Shown here: positions 7,988-15,343 of the stretch, in pieces
Position numbering within the stretch: the first letter of the stretch is position 1
Layout of the letters: each line of letters starts with the position of its first letter
Assembly: GCA_004124875.1 (NCBI GenBank)
Contig: SCKJ01000005.1
Location: 124,001-188,000 of the forward strand
DNA: 64,000 nt
Direction of reading: 5' to 3'
From: Fidelibacterota bacterium
GTDB taxonomy: Bacteria > Fidelibacterota > Marinisomatia > SCGC-AAA003-L08 > TS1B11
Translations under genes and position numbers: made by a program
Notes under the pieces: generated by a model
What the model was told of the DNA's origin: nothing
Seen by the model: the letters and a program-made list of their open reading frames with translations, nothing else
Databases searched by the model: none

Positions 7988-8755
7988 ATGAAGTCAGAAG
8001 AGTCCTCAACGAATCTCACATATAAAGCACGGTGTGCGCTGTGCAATCAATTAGGGGAACTGCGCAAATCCCACATCATCCCTGAATTCATGTTCAAGCC
8101 AATGTATGATCAGAAACATCGGTTCATTGTGTTGTCGACGGACAAGAAGGAGCCAAATAAATTCAATCAAAAAGGCTTACGTGAAAGGCTCCTATGTCCG
8201 GACTGTGAGACCAGGCTTTCAAAATGGGAAACGTACACACGGGACTTATTCTATGGCGCTGGGGTTCCTGTTACACCCATAGATACACCGTCTGGACGAT
8301 TCCTCCTTATGGAGGGTATTGACGGTACAAAGTTTAGACTGTTTCAGTTGTCGATCCTCTGGCGCGCTAGTGTCTCCAAACTGTCGTTTTATAAAAATGT
8401 TGACCTTGGTCCGTTTGAGAAACAGATTGGAGATCAGCTCCTCGCAAGTGATCCAGGCGATTTCGACTTCGTTCCATGTCTTCTTTTCGCTTTGATTGCC
8501 GACGGAAAACCGATGGACAATTTCATCCATATCCCAGAAAAAGTCAGGTGGTCAGAGATGATAGGTTACAGATTTGTTTTCGGAAGCCAAATCTGGTACT
8601 ATGTCGTATCGAAACGCAAGTTGCCACCCTATGTGCGGGAGTTTTATCTTAGCCCGGAGGGTAGTTGTCGTATCTTGATAAAGGATGCGGCCGACGTTTC
8701 TTTCGTGAGAGAATTCGCCATTGATTTAAAGGAAATGGGGAAACTGCCAGATTAA
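7988..8755 (+). CDS. Protein with HNH-like zinc-binding motif (CxxC...SHIIP...CPDC)
   Basis: About 255 residues from the ATG at 7988; a GTG at 7934 would add 18 unlikely residues. The N-terminal region has CALCNQ, then RKSHIIPEFMFKPMYD, then LLCPDCETRLSKWE. This Cys2-His-Cys2 arrangement resembles the treble-clef HNH nuclease core, with the SHIIP histidine in the catalytic position. The C-terminal 150 residues (mixed alpha/beta) have no assigned fold. Related single-gene proteins occur on mobile elements and near defence genes, but the activity here is unproven. It is divergent from the radC fragment and convergent with the DUF2958 gene. Confidence 0.5.
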   Translation: MKSEESSTNLTYKARCALCNQLGELRKSHIIPEFMFKPMYDQKHRFIVLSTDKKEPNKFNQKGLRERLLCPDCETRLSKWETYTRDLFYGAGVPVTPIDTPSGRFLLMEGIDGTKFRLFQLSILWRASVSKLSFYKNVDLGPFEKQIGDQLLASDPGDFDFVPCLLFALIADGKPMDNFIHIPEKVRWSEMIGYRFVFGSQIWYYVVSKRKLPPYVREFYLSPEGSCRILIKDAADVSFVREFAIDLKEMGKLPD

Positions 8756-8820
8756 TCACATCAGCCCTCCATGCCAAAGAACTCCCCAACACCGTTACCA
8801 CATATTCGCTCAGTTGACAC

Positions 8821-9150
8821 CTAACAGGTATCATCGCTGCCGGGTCCTCTAAACAGCTCCGGGCTGATACCTCTAAGCGTTTTCGGCTTCCAGTACAGGT
8901 CACGTTCAATAGGTAGTCCCAGCGGTCCACGGGCGGCCTTCAGTTCCAGGAGGCTAAAGTATCCAAGTTCCTTCTCGAATCCATCCACGAGACCGAAAAA
9001 CGTGTCCTTGCCGTCGAATTCAGTGGCGTACCACGTCCAGTTTGAATCGGGAGTAAAGTACTTCACATAGGCGATGGCTTCTGCTCCCAGGTTCTCTTGA
9101 GCATACAAGTTCGGCAGTTTCCTCCTCAATAGCTCTGGAAGCAGGTTCAT
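8821..9150 (-). CDS. DUF2958 family protein
   Basis: A 109-residue protein with the family's hallmark block YFTPDSNWTWYATEFDG then DTFFGLVDGFEKELGYFSL, followed by the ELKAARGPLGLPIERDLYW ending. DUF2958 proteins are common on plasmids and integrative elements; their biochemical role is unknown. A strong AGGAGGG precedes the ATG at 9150. It is the last gene of a minus-strand run with an uncharacterised gene and radC, a common element arrangement. Confidence 0.85.
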   Translation of the reverse strand: MNLLPELLRRKLPNLYAQENLGAEAIAYVKYFTPDSNWTWYATEFDGKDTFFGLVDGFEKELGYFSLLELKAARGPLGLPIERDLYWKPKTLRGISPELFRGPGSDDTC

Positions 9151-9165
9151 TGAATCCCTCCTGCC

Positions 9166-9441
9166 TCAGCCCGGATTCTGTGTTTCTGATTTATCTGTTT
9201 CATGATCGTGAGCCGCATAAAGCGGTAAATACAGTTGGTCTACGTCCCCAAACGGCAATTCTTCCACCCTGACCTGGCCTTTCTCGGCTTGGATGTCGTA
9301 ACCGCCGATCCTGACTCTTCCTGTCTGGTGTTCGGATAGGTACTCCCGAACCGTTCCTTCCAGATCCTTAATCCCATCAAGTAATCGTCGTCTGTATGCC
9401 AAGGATTGCACTGCCCGCAGGAGTTGGTAATCGGTCACCAT
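9166..9441 (-). CDS. Small element protein of unknown function
   Basis: A 91-residue acidic protein with no signal peptide or membrane segment. A predicted helical N-terminal half (YQLLRAVQSLAYRRRLLDGI) is followed by a beta-rich stretch (GRVRIGGYDIQAEKGQVRV). I do not recognise a family. Its ATG directly follows the radC stop codon (TAAATG) and its end is 15 nt from the DUF2958 start, so the three genes form one operon. Confidence 0.55.
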   Translation of the reverse strand: MVTDYQLLRAVQSLAYRRRLLDGIKDLEGTVREYLSEHQTGRVRIGGYDIQAEKGQVRVEELPFGDVDQLYLPLYAAHDHETDKSETQNPG

Positions 9442-10164
9442 TTAACCTTTCTCAAGCATCCCCTTTTCGCTAAAACTGTAATACTTACCCCCGGCCACAA
9501 TAATATGATCGTGAACCGTAATATCGAATAGACTGGCTGCCGCACGAAGTTTCTTTGTCATCTCAATATCATCCTCGCTCGGTTGGGGGTTTCCGGAACT
9601 GTGATTGTGCGCAAATATTAATCCGGAGGCTTGGTACTCTAATGCTGAGCGCACTACTTCTCTAGGGTATACTGCTGTGTGGCCAACGGTCCCCTTTGAA
9701 ATATCCTCATCGTGAATCAACCCGTTCCTTCCATTCAGATACAAAACTTTAAAATGCTCTACCTTGAGTCCATTCATTGAATGCGAGAGATAATCGATAA
9801 CCACTTGGGGACTGCCCAGAAGTGGAGACTCGGTCACCCGATTTCTAAGGTAGCGAGTGGCCAGATCATGGGGCAGTCGGAGTCCTAATTGGTACTCCTT
9901 TAATGACAGGTCATGGTTACCGTTGCCATTCGCCGCTGAATCAATCACATTGTTCAGACTTCCGTACTTGTGGATGAACTCTTGGGCCTCCCGCCGGTGA
10001 TCCAAACTATCAAATTGTATGCTTAGGAGGAACTCCAAAACCTCTTCATCTTCAAATGATGTGAGTCCATACCGTAAGTATTCACGCTGTAGCTGACCGT
10101 TCCTCATTATCCTTCTATCTCGAAATCTGCCGACCTTATATGCTTTGTCACTATAGAGTAGCAC
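9442..10164 (-). CDS. radC: RadC/JAB-domain protein
   Basis: A 240-residue protein. The N-terminal 60 residues resemble the helix-hairpin-helix part of RadC (LRYGLTSFEDEEVLEFLLSI) and the C-terminal half is a JAMM domain with LIFAHNHSSGNPQPSEDDIE supplying the metal-binding His-x-His and Asp. The ending HDHIIVAGGKYYSFSEKGML is standard. The true role of RadC proteins is unresolved; element-borne copies are typically next to anti-restriction or replication genes. The start is GTG at 10164, or possibly the ATG at residue 20. It is divergent from the primase operon, with about 35 nt between. Confidence 0.85.
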   Translation of the reverse strand: MLLYSDKAYKVGRFRDRRIMRNGQLQREYLRYGLTSFEDEEVLEFLLSIQFDSLDHRREAQEFIHKYGSLNNVIDSAANGNGNHDLSLKEYQLGLRLPHDLATRYLRNRVTESPLLGSPQVVIDYLSHSMNGLKVEHFKVLYLNGRNGLIHDEDISKGTVGHTAVYPREVVRSALEYQASGLIFAHNHSSGNPQPSEDDIEMTKKLRAAASLFDITVHDHIIVAGGKYYSFSEKGMLEKG

Positions 10165-10198
10165 AAACTATAAAAACAACAACCCCTACATTTTTATC

Positions 10199-10417
10199 AT
10201 GGCTGAAATAACCAATGAGGATCTGGCATCAAGGCTGGATTTACTGCAACACAACATCTGGAATATCGAGGAACGGGCGATCAGAATCTGCGCCATGCTC
10301 TCTAAGGACCAGGCACATATAGAGGAGGTAATCGACTCTCAGAAACTGCTGAGTGAAAAAATAGACAGATTAGATGCCGAGATCAGGGCCTTGCGAGACC
10401 GCAACGGCAACGAATAG
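10199..10417 (+). CDS. Small coiled-coil protein
   Basis: A 72-residue protein that is helical almost throughout, with heptad-like hydrophobic spacing (LDLLQHNIWNIEERAIRICA and LLSEKIDRLDAEIRALRDRN). No catalytic motif is visible. It is the first gene of the plus-strand run leading to the methylase-like protein and the primase. It may be an oligomerisation or adaptor protein; the function is unknown. Confidence 0.5.
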   Translation: MAEITNEDLASRLDLLQHNIWNIEERAIRICAMLSKDQAHIEEVIDSQKLLSEKIDRLDAEIRALRDRNGNE

Positions 10418-10466
10418 ATCTTCAACGCCCAAACTCATAGGGTAATCACCATGAATCAATATCAAA

Positions 10467-11162
10467 ATGAACTCCGAAGTAAGGAAGATGCTCGACTGCA
10501 TGTACGATACCCTTACTGCCAAGTTTCACGATCCGATTAAAGCATGGGACCGTCTAATCGAGTTTTTGGCGGTAGATAACTGCGGAAGTTTGTTCTACCA
10601 GGTGGACCACAAGTTCGAGTGGCTGTTTGAGGACCGTGGCCTTGCCGAAAAGTTGATGAACACATACGACCCGAAAATTCTCCGTTCAGATTACTATGAC
10701 CACCTGGGAGAAATGTATTTGGATAGGGGGATCAGTACGGACCAGGCGCAAAGACAAGGCCAGTTCCTAACTCCGATGAATGTGGCTGAAATGACCGCTG
10801 CCATGACGATTGGAGAGACCGATAAGCCGGTGAGAGTCCTGGATCCGTGTGTCGGTACGGGGAGAATGCTCATGGCGGCCCACAAGCAAGCGCCAAATGC
10901 CAAGTTGTTCGGGGTAGATTTGGATCAAAGAATGGTGAGAATTGCCCTCACAAATTTTGCCATCCATGATATTTCCGGTTATTTGCTCCATGCGGACAGC
11001 CTCCATCATGAGACAGACCTTTCTACAGAAGAAGGTCGATACAACTGGCAATTCGCCAATAGATGGAACTCGAATCTGGATCAACTCAAACCAATAAACT
11101 ATAAAAACAGGGATGATAAGCCGTCGGGCAGGGATACCAGGAAGCAGGTCACACTCTTTTGA
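10467..11162 (+). CDS. N6-adenine methylase-like protein lacking a visible catalytic NPPY motif
   Basis: A 231-residue protein. Residues 99-112 (QFLTPMNVAEMTAA) and 124-134 (VLDPCVGTGRM) match the N-terminal and SAM-binding motif I regions of type I/Mrr-like N6-adenine methylases, and LFGVDLDQRMVRIALTN matches motif II. After HADSLH, where the NPPY/NPPF catalytic motif should follow, the sequence reads YNWQFANRWNSN and the protein ends 30 residues later. SAM binding is likely; base methylation is doubtful. Similar short forms occur on integrative elements. It overlaps the start of the winged-helix gene region. Confidence 0.65.
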   Translation: MNSEVRKMLDCMYDTLTAKFHDPIKAWDRLIEFLAVDNCGSLFYQVDHKFEWLFEDRGLAEKLMNTYDPKILRSDYYDHLGEMYLDRGISTDQAQRQGQFLTPMNVAEMTAAMTIGETDKPVRVLDPCVGTGRMLMAAHKQAPNAKLFGVDLDQRMVRIALTNFAIHDISGYLLHADSLHHETDLSTEEGRYNWQFANRWNSNLDQLKPINYKNRDDKPSGRDTRKQVTLF

Positions 11163-11164
11163 CA

Positions 11165-11425
11165 ATGAATGGTTCAATCTACCTGCCAAGATGGTATGAT
11201 GTATTGGCTCAGTTGTACAAGTTGCCTGAACGCAAACGGTACTGCCAGCGGTTATGCCGAGCGGTGAATGCCTCAGCCAATCACGTAAGGACCATTGTTC
11301 GGGAACTTGAGGTAAAGGGGCTGGTGGAGATTGTCCCCACCAGGAAAATCAAGCGAATCCATGTGACGGAGAAAGGCAAACGGGTGGCCCTATCCATGAT
11401 CAATATCCAATCCGAATTACGATGA
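11165..11425 (+). CDS. Winged-helix DNA-binding protein
   Basis: About 86 residues from the ATG at 11165 (a TTG at 11159 overlaps the previous stop). The layout is that of a MarR-like winged helix: YDVLAQLYKLPERKRYCQRL, a recognition helix in NASANHVRTIVRELEVKGLV, and the wing EIVPTRKIKRIHVTEKGKRV. It probably regulates the surrounding replication module or acts as an initiator accessory factor. The stop overlaps the primase ATG (ATGA), so the genes are translationally coupled. Confidence 0.65.
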   Translation: MNGSIYLPRWYDVLAQLYKLPERKRYCQRLCRAVNASANHVRTIVRELEVKGLVEIVPTRKIKRIHVTEKGKRVALSMINIQSELR

Positions 11426-12306
11426 CCATCGACTTTGAAAGAATCAAACGAGAACTACCTATTAAAGAGGTTCTGACAAAGTATGGCCTGCTACGAGATT
11501 TGAAGCAAAGGGGCTCTCAGCTCTATGGCCCGTGCCCTCTCCATGGTGGAGATAATCCTCAGGCTTTTAATGTAAGTCTTGAAAAAAATCTGTGGAACTG
11601 TTTTACGCACTGCCGGGGTGGGTCGGTGGTCGACTTGTTAATGGCCCTTGAAAAAGTTGATGTCCGTGAGGCAGGAAAGTTGGGTTACGAAATGCTTGGC
11701 GTTGAGATGAAAGCAGGTGCCTCTTCCCCATCTGGTCCTCGCCCGTTGGATTTCACGCTCAGTCTTGATTACGAACATCCATACCTGAAGTCGAGAAATA
11801 TTGATCTAGGTACAGCAAAGTATTTCGGAGTTGGCCACTGCGACAGGGGGATCATGGCTGGTCGGATCGCCATTCCTATTCATGATGACAGAGGAAAACT
11901 CGTGGCCTATGCTGGAAGAGCCATAGATGATGAACAGCCGAAATATCGATTTCCGCGCGGATTTTCAAAGAACAAAGTCGTCTATAATCTCAATCGTGTG
12001 AGAGCATCAAGTGCCAGGGAGATTGTAGTCGTCGAGGGCTTCTTTGATGTAATGACCCTATATCGGTCAGGCATTGAGAGCGTGGGCCTAATGGGGTCTT
12101 CCTTGAGCAAGGACCAGCGAGACCAACTGTTATCGCTAGAGCAGAGGCTGACCCTATGCCTTGATGGGGATAATGCCGGCAGACGCGGAATGGCCAAGGC
12201 TCTGGAAATGTTGCGTGGTGGCCGACCAATGAAGGCTGTCTATCTGCCTGAAGGATTGCAGCCGGAAGATTTCGGATCAAATTACCTGCGAGAGATACTC
12301 AGCTAA
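11422..12306 (+). CDS. CHC2 zinc-finger / TOPRIM DNA primase
   Basis: A 294-residue primase. The zinc ligands are Cys38, His41, Cys60 and Cys64 (CPLH...WNCFTHC). The middle RNA-polymerase part includes YLKSRNIDLGTAKYFGVGH, and the TOPRIM fold has the acidic motifs VVVEGFFDVMTLY (around residue 205) and LCLDGDNAGRRG (around residue 252). There is no helicase-binding or helicase domain, so it is shorter than chromosomal DnaG. It makes RNA primers, presumably for replication of the element. ATGA coupling links it to the winged-helix gene, and the coiled-coil gene follows by 16 nt. Confidence 0.87.
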   Translation: MTIDFERIKRELPIKEVLTKYGLLRDLKQRGSQLYGPCPLHGGDNPQAFNVSLEKNLWNCFTHCRGGSVVDLLMALEKVDVREAGKLGYEMLGVEMKAGASSPSGPRPLDFTLSLDYEHPYLKSRNIDLGTAKYFGVGHCDRGIMAGRIAIPIHDDRGKLVAYAGRAIDDEQPKYRFPRGFSKNKVVYNLNRVRASSAREIVVVEGFFDVMTLYRSGIESVGLMGSSLSKDQRDQLLSLEQRLTLCLDGDNAGRRGMAKALEMLRGGRPMKAVYLPEGLQPEDFGSNYLREILS

Positions 12307-12322
12307 AAATGAGATCAGCGAC

Positions 12323-12721
12323 ATGGGAAAACAAAATTCAAATCGGAACGGGGAAGATGAAATCGATGAGATAGTTGAAACACTGCTGGATCAGCCTGTT
12401 GGGAACCTGGAAGAGCGTGTCAAGCAGATCGAGACCAAGCTAGCGATGCGGAGGGTTTTGCTGGGTGGAGCCCTTTCAAGCCTGGGGACTCACCAACTCA
12501 GGTTAGAAGAGAGGATAGGACAGATGCATTATCGCAGTGCGGTGGATGGGTCTGCCTTAGCACGCAAGACGGCACTTGAACAGGATATGACACGGACAGA
12601 GTTCCGGAAAATTGATGAGTGGCTCTCATACTTCAGTGATGCCATAAGGCTTCAAGAGCAGCTACAGGAGGCCAAGGAGGAGTTGGCGCTTGAACGGGAG
12701 AAGCGGAGACTGGTCAAATGA
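12323..12721 (+). CDS. Coiled-coil protein of the primase-ATPase operon
   Basis: A 132-residue, highly charged helical protein. A long coiled coil is evident from about residue 25 to the C-terminus (LEERVKQIETKLAMRRVLL and LQEQLQEAKEELALEREKRR). No enzymatic motif is seen. It overlaps the following ATPase start by ATGA, so equal synthesis with the ATPase is likely and it may be its partner or regulator. Confidence 0.55.
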   Translation: MGKQNSNRNGEDEIDEIVETLLDQPVGNLEERVKQIETKLAMRRVLLGGALSSLGTHQLRLEERIGQMHYRSAVDGSALARKTALEQDMTRTEFRKIDEWLSYFSDAIRLQEQLQEAKEELALEREKRRLVK

Positions 12722-14070
12722 AGGAGATCAAGGACCTGCTGAGAAAACTTGGACCCGTAATGGGAGATAAAGTGAAAGGGCTGTGGTATCTGGGTCTGCT
12801 GTCGAAGGGATCGAAGTCCGGATGGGAGAACATATCCCTTCTACGGTTGCTGGCAGATCGTAAGGCTAGGCAGGATTATAAAGAAAGCATAAGGCTACCA
12901 CCTCCTGAGCCTGAAAAGCTGGCGGGAGAATATCAGATCGGTACTGTGATATATCCTGATGTCGACTTTGCCAGCTTCGGCCTGCGGGAAGATGAATTTA
13001 TCAAGCATATCCTGATTGTGGGCATGACAGGCACGGGTAAAACCAATCTCTGTTTCCATATCCTGCGTGAACTGGCCAAGCACAAAAAACCATTCCTGGT
13101 GTTTGACTGGAAGCGGAACTACCGGGACTTGAAGCAACTGCCGGAGTTCAAGAATCTCAAGGTCATTCGCCTGGGTGATCCGGAGAGTACGTTCAGATTC
13201 AATCCATTGATTCCGCCGCCAGGCGTGAATCCCAAACACTGGATGGCCATGCTCATTGATGTGATGAAGCATGCTTTTTTCTTCGCTCATGGTGTGGAGT
13301 ATTTTGTGAGAAAGGGGATCGATTCCCTTTACAAGCAGTTCGGCATTTACGAGGGCAAGCAGGACTACCCGACCTTTAAGGATCTGGAAAAGATCATGCG
13401 GAAGGAGTTTGTCCGGGGTCGTGAAATGTTATGGATGAGTTCGGTAAAAAGGGTGCTGGCAAGCCTGACTTTTTCAGGACTGCTGGGGGATGTGCTCAAT
13501 GTCAGGCGCCATGCAGCGATTGATTCTCTGTTATCGCAGAACGTGGTGATTGAGATGGATAATCTGGCCAATGTTGAGAAGATATTTTTTATTGAGGCTC
13601 TGCTACTCTGGATATATGAATTCAGGAAGCAGGAAGGGAAGCGGGAGCAGTTCAAGCATACCATACTCATTGAAGAAGCCCACCACGTACTGTCCAAGGG
13701 CAAAGAGCAAAGGACGGGAAACGAGACTATCATGGAGAGTGTGATCAGGATGATCCGGGAATTCGGTGAGAGCGTGATTGTCGTAGATCAGGAACCTCAA
13801 AAGTTGAGCGATTCCATCATGGCCAACACGAATTGCAAGATCAGCTTCACTCTGGGTAGCGGTGGGGATATTGCTTCGATGGCCAGGGCTATGAATCTAA
13901 TTCCTGAGCAGAAGCGGATGATTGATCTGCTGAAAACAGGTCATGCCATCGTCAAACTAAAGAATCGGATTGATGATCCAATTCATGTGCGGGTTCCGCT
14001 TGTACCGGTCAAGAAAGGTGCATTCCTTGAGAATAAAAAGAAAGTAAATGAGCCTGTAGGTTCCCCTTAG
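12718..14070 (+). CDS. HerA/FtsK-like ATPase (DUF87 / type IV coupling protein-like)
   Basis: A 450-residue ATPase. Walker A is GMTGTGKTN (residues 102-110), a VFDWKRNYRDL strand follows, and Walker B is HTILIEEAHHVL (residues 314-325). VIVVDQEPQKLSDSIMANTN and ISFTLGSGGDI lie toward the C-terminus, as in HerA and VirD4/TraG-type DNA pumps. No transmembrane helix is visible, so it is soluble or recruited. It is the last gene of the primase operon. A second family member, in two pieces, lies at 27674-29118. DNA translocation during transfer or replication is the likeliest role; no relaxase was recognised. Confidence 0.8.
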   Translation: MKEIKDLLRKLGPVMGDKVKGLWYLGLLSKGSKSGWENISLLRLLADRKARQDYKESIRLPPPEPEKLAGEYQIGTVIYPDVDFASFGLREDEFIKHILIVGMTGTGKTNLCFHILRELAKHKKPFLVFDWKRNYRDLKQLPEFKNLKVIRLGDPESTFRFNPLIPPPGVNPKHWMAMLIDVMKHAFFFAHGVEYFVRKGIDSLYKQFGIYEGKQDYPTFKDLEKIMRKEFVRGREMLWMSSVKRVLASLTFSGLLGDVLNVRRHAAIDSLLSQNVVIEMDNLANVEKIFFIEALLLWIYEFRKQEGKREQFKHTILIEEAHHVLSKGKEQRTGNETIMESVIRMIREFGESVIVVDQEPQKLSDSIMANTNCKISFTLGSGGDIASMARAMNLIPEQKRMIDLLKTGHAIVKLKNRIDDPIHVRVPLVPVKKGAFLENKKKVNEPVGSP

Positions 14071-14247
14071 GGTAAGAGGATGGTGCTGATTGTGAAGAAG
14101 TTGGTGCCTGTATATCAGCCAGGGGATCCTATGCCAAAACAATGGTTGAACCTACGGAAGGCAGTCTACGTGACGACCTTTAAATATCCTTACCCAAATA
14201 TGGCTGAGATTCTGGTGAAGGAGTATGGGCTTTTGCCCGATGAAAAG

Positions 14248-14287
14248 ATCGTCGTGTTTTGGACAAAATCGTCGTGTTTTGGACAAA
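14248..14287. repeat. Perfect 20-bp tandem duplication
   Basis: The unit atcgtcgtgttttggacaaa occurs twice in a row. Its length is not a multiple of three, so it inactivates the gene at 14080. The exact identity of the two copies suggests a recent slippage event. Confidence 0.9.
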
Positions 14288-14349
14288 GGAGATATCGCTC
14301 CCTCACTTTAATCGGTATAGGGTGAGGTTTAGGAAGGTATACAGTGGGA
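14274..14349 (+). repeat. Direct repeat R1, copy 1
   Basis: This is the 3' coding end of the gene at 14080, encoding WTKEISLPHFNRYRVRFRKV. Closely related copies occur at 15225-15299 and 19441-19517 in the same orientation. Together they bracket cargo genes. Confidence 0.75.
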
Positions 14350-14469
14350 CGGTCTCAAATCTACATGGATAATAGGGTGATAGGATTTGAATGAAATTTT
14401 CACTGAAGATAATCGATCTAGTAAACTTAGGTAGTGAATAATCAGCTATAGATTGTAGGAGTCATCATC

Positions 14470-15198
14470 ATGGCAACGCTCACCGAGGATAATCTTAGAA
14501 AATATGTATCTCAGCGTTGCATCAATGCATTAGAAAAGGGAAAACTCATTAAGGAAGCGGCAGTTGCAAAAAGGCTGATAAGCACTTTGGACGGATATGA
14601 AGATCTTCAAAATTTTGGTGATCTGAGACAAATTGATCAGGCCTCAGCTGTTGTAATAGACATTAGAGATTGGACTGTTCGAGCAGCTACGCTCGGACCA
14701 TACCGCACATATATCACTATTGAATGCTTTTTACCTGTTATGGCTAAGCTTGTCGCTTTTTTCGGGGGGACTGTTGTCCAATTTACAGGTGATGGTCTTT
14801 TTGCTCTGTTCTATCGAACCGATATACAAACATATACGCGGGCGTGTTATTGCGCAGCGTACATGATGCTGACAATCCATAAAATCATAAATCCCATTCT
14901 TAGCGCATCGGGTATACCTTCAGTCGGTGAGCTGCCTCCGCTTGAGTGTGGTGCCGGTCTTGATATCGGCTCGTGTTTTGCTGTTAAGACAGGTTCTGAA
15001 GCTTTCGCTACAATCACGCCGTATGGAGAATGCATAAATAACGCATCACACCTCGCTTCTGGAGTGAATCGTGTTAAACTAACAGATAGATTTTATAAGT
15101 TTGTTCAATATATGCGTGACGCCAACTTTGGTAAAATTGACGATGTTAATTGGCATTTAAACTGGGCAAAATTTAGGTTTCCGACACCAGATTTCTAA
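14470..15198 (+). CDS. Class III nucleotidyl cyclase-like protein, resembles Pycsar pyrimidine cyclase PycC
   Basis: A 242-residue single-domain protein. VVIDIRDWTVRA (Asp64) and FTGDGLFALFY (Asp108) supply the two metal-binding aspartates of class III adenylate/guanylate cyclases, and CGAGLDIGSCF with TPYGECINNASHLA is the standard second half. No receptor, HAMP or membrane part is attached. This small stand-alone form with an N-terminal helical extension is characteristic of PycC enzymes, which make cCMP or cUMP during phage infection. R1 repeats flank it. No PycTM or PycTIR effector follows directly: the next genes are on the opposite strand. An ordinary cAMP/cGMP cyclase is the alternative. 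Confidence 0.7.
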   Translation: MATLTEDNLRKYVSQRCINALEKGKLIKEAAVAKRLISTLDGYEDLQNFGDLRQIDQASAVVIDIRDWTVRAATLGPYRTYITIECFLPVMAKLVAFFGGTVVQFTGDGLFALFYRTDIQTYTRACYCAAYMMLTIHKIINPILSASGIPSVGELPPLECGAGLDIGSCFAVKTGSEAFATITPYGECINNASHLASGVNRVKLTDRFYKFVQYMRDANFGKIDDVNWHLNWAKFRFPTPDF

Positions 15199-15224
15199 TC
15201 TTTTAACTTGCAATGGATTGAGGG

Positions 15225-15299
15225 GTTCTGGACGAAGGAGATATCACTGCCACACTACAATCGGTATAGATTGAGGTTTCGGAAGGTTTATAGTGGGAG
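15225..15299 (+). repeat. Direct repeat R1, copy 2
   Basis: It encodes the R1 peptide again (FWTKEISLPHYNRYRLRFRK), but the 5' part of the parent gene is missing and the stretch before it is unrelated. It is a truncated 3' gene end left downstream of the cyclase gene. Confidence 0.75.
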
Positions 15300-15343
15300 G
15301 CTTGATATGATGAGATTGCACTTCTAGACACCGACCGAACCTA

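Larger units (their letters stand above)
14080..14372 (+). pseudogene. Small protein gene frameshifted by a 20-bp tandem duplication (parent of repeat R1)
   Basis: Starting at ATG 14080 after an AAGAGG, the frame reads KQWLNLRKAVYVTTFKYPYP then DEKIVVFWTK and is thrown out of frame by a perfect 20-bp duplication (14248-14287). Removing one unit restores EISLPHFNRYRVRFRKVYSG to a stop at 14372, for about 90 residues. The family is unknown. The restored 3' end is the longest version of a sequence found again at 15.2 and 19.4 kb. It lies 10 nt downstream of the ATPase gene and was probably co-transcribed with it. Confidence 0.6.
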
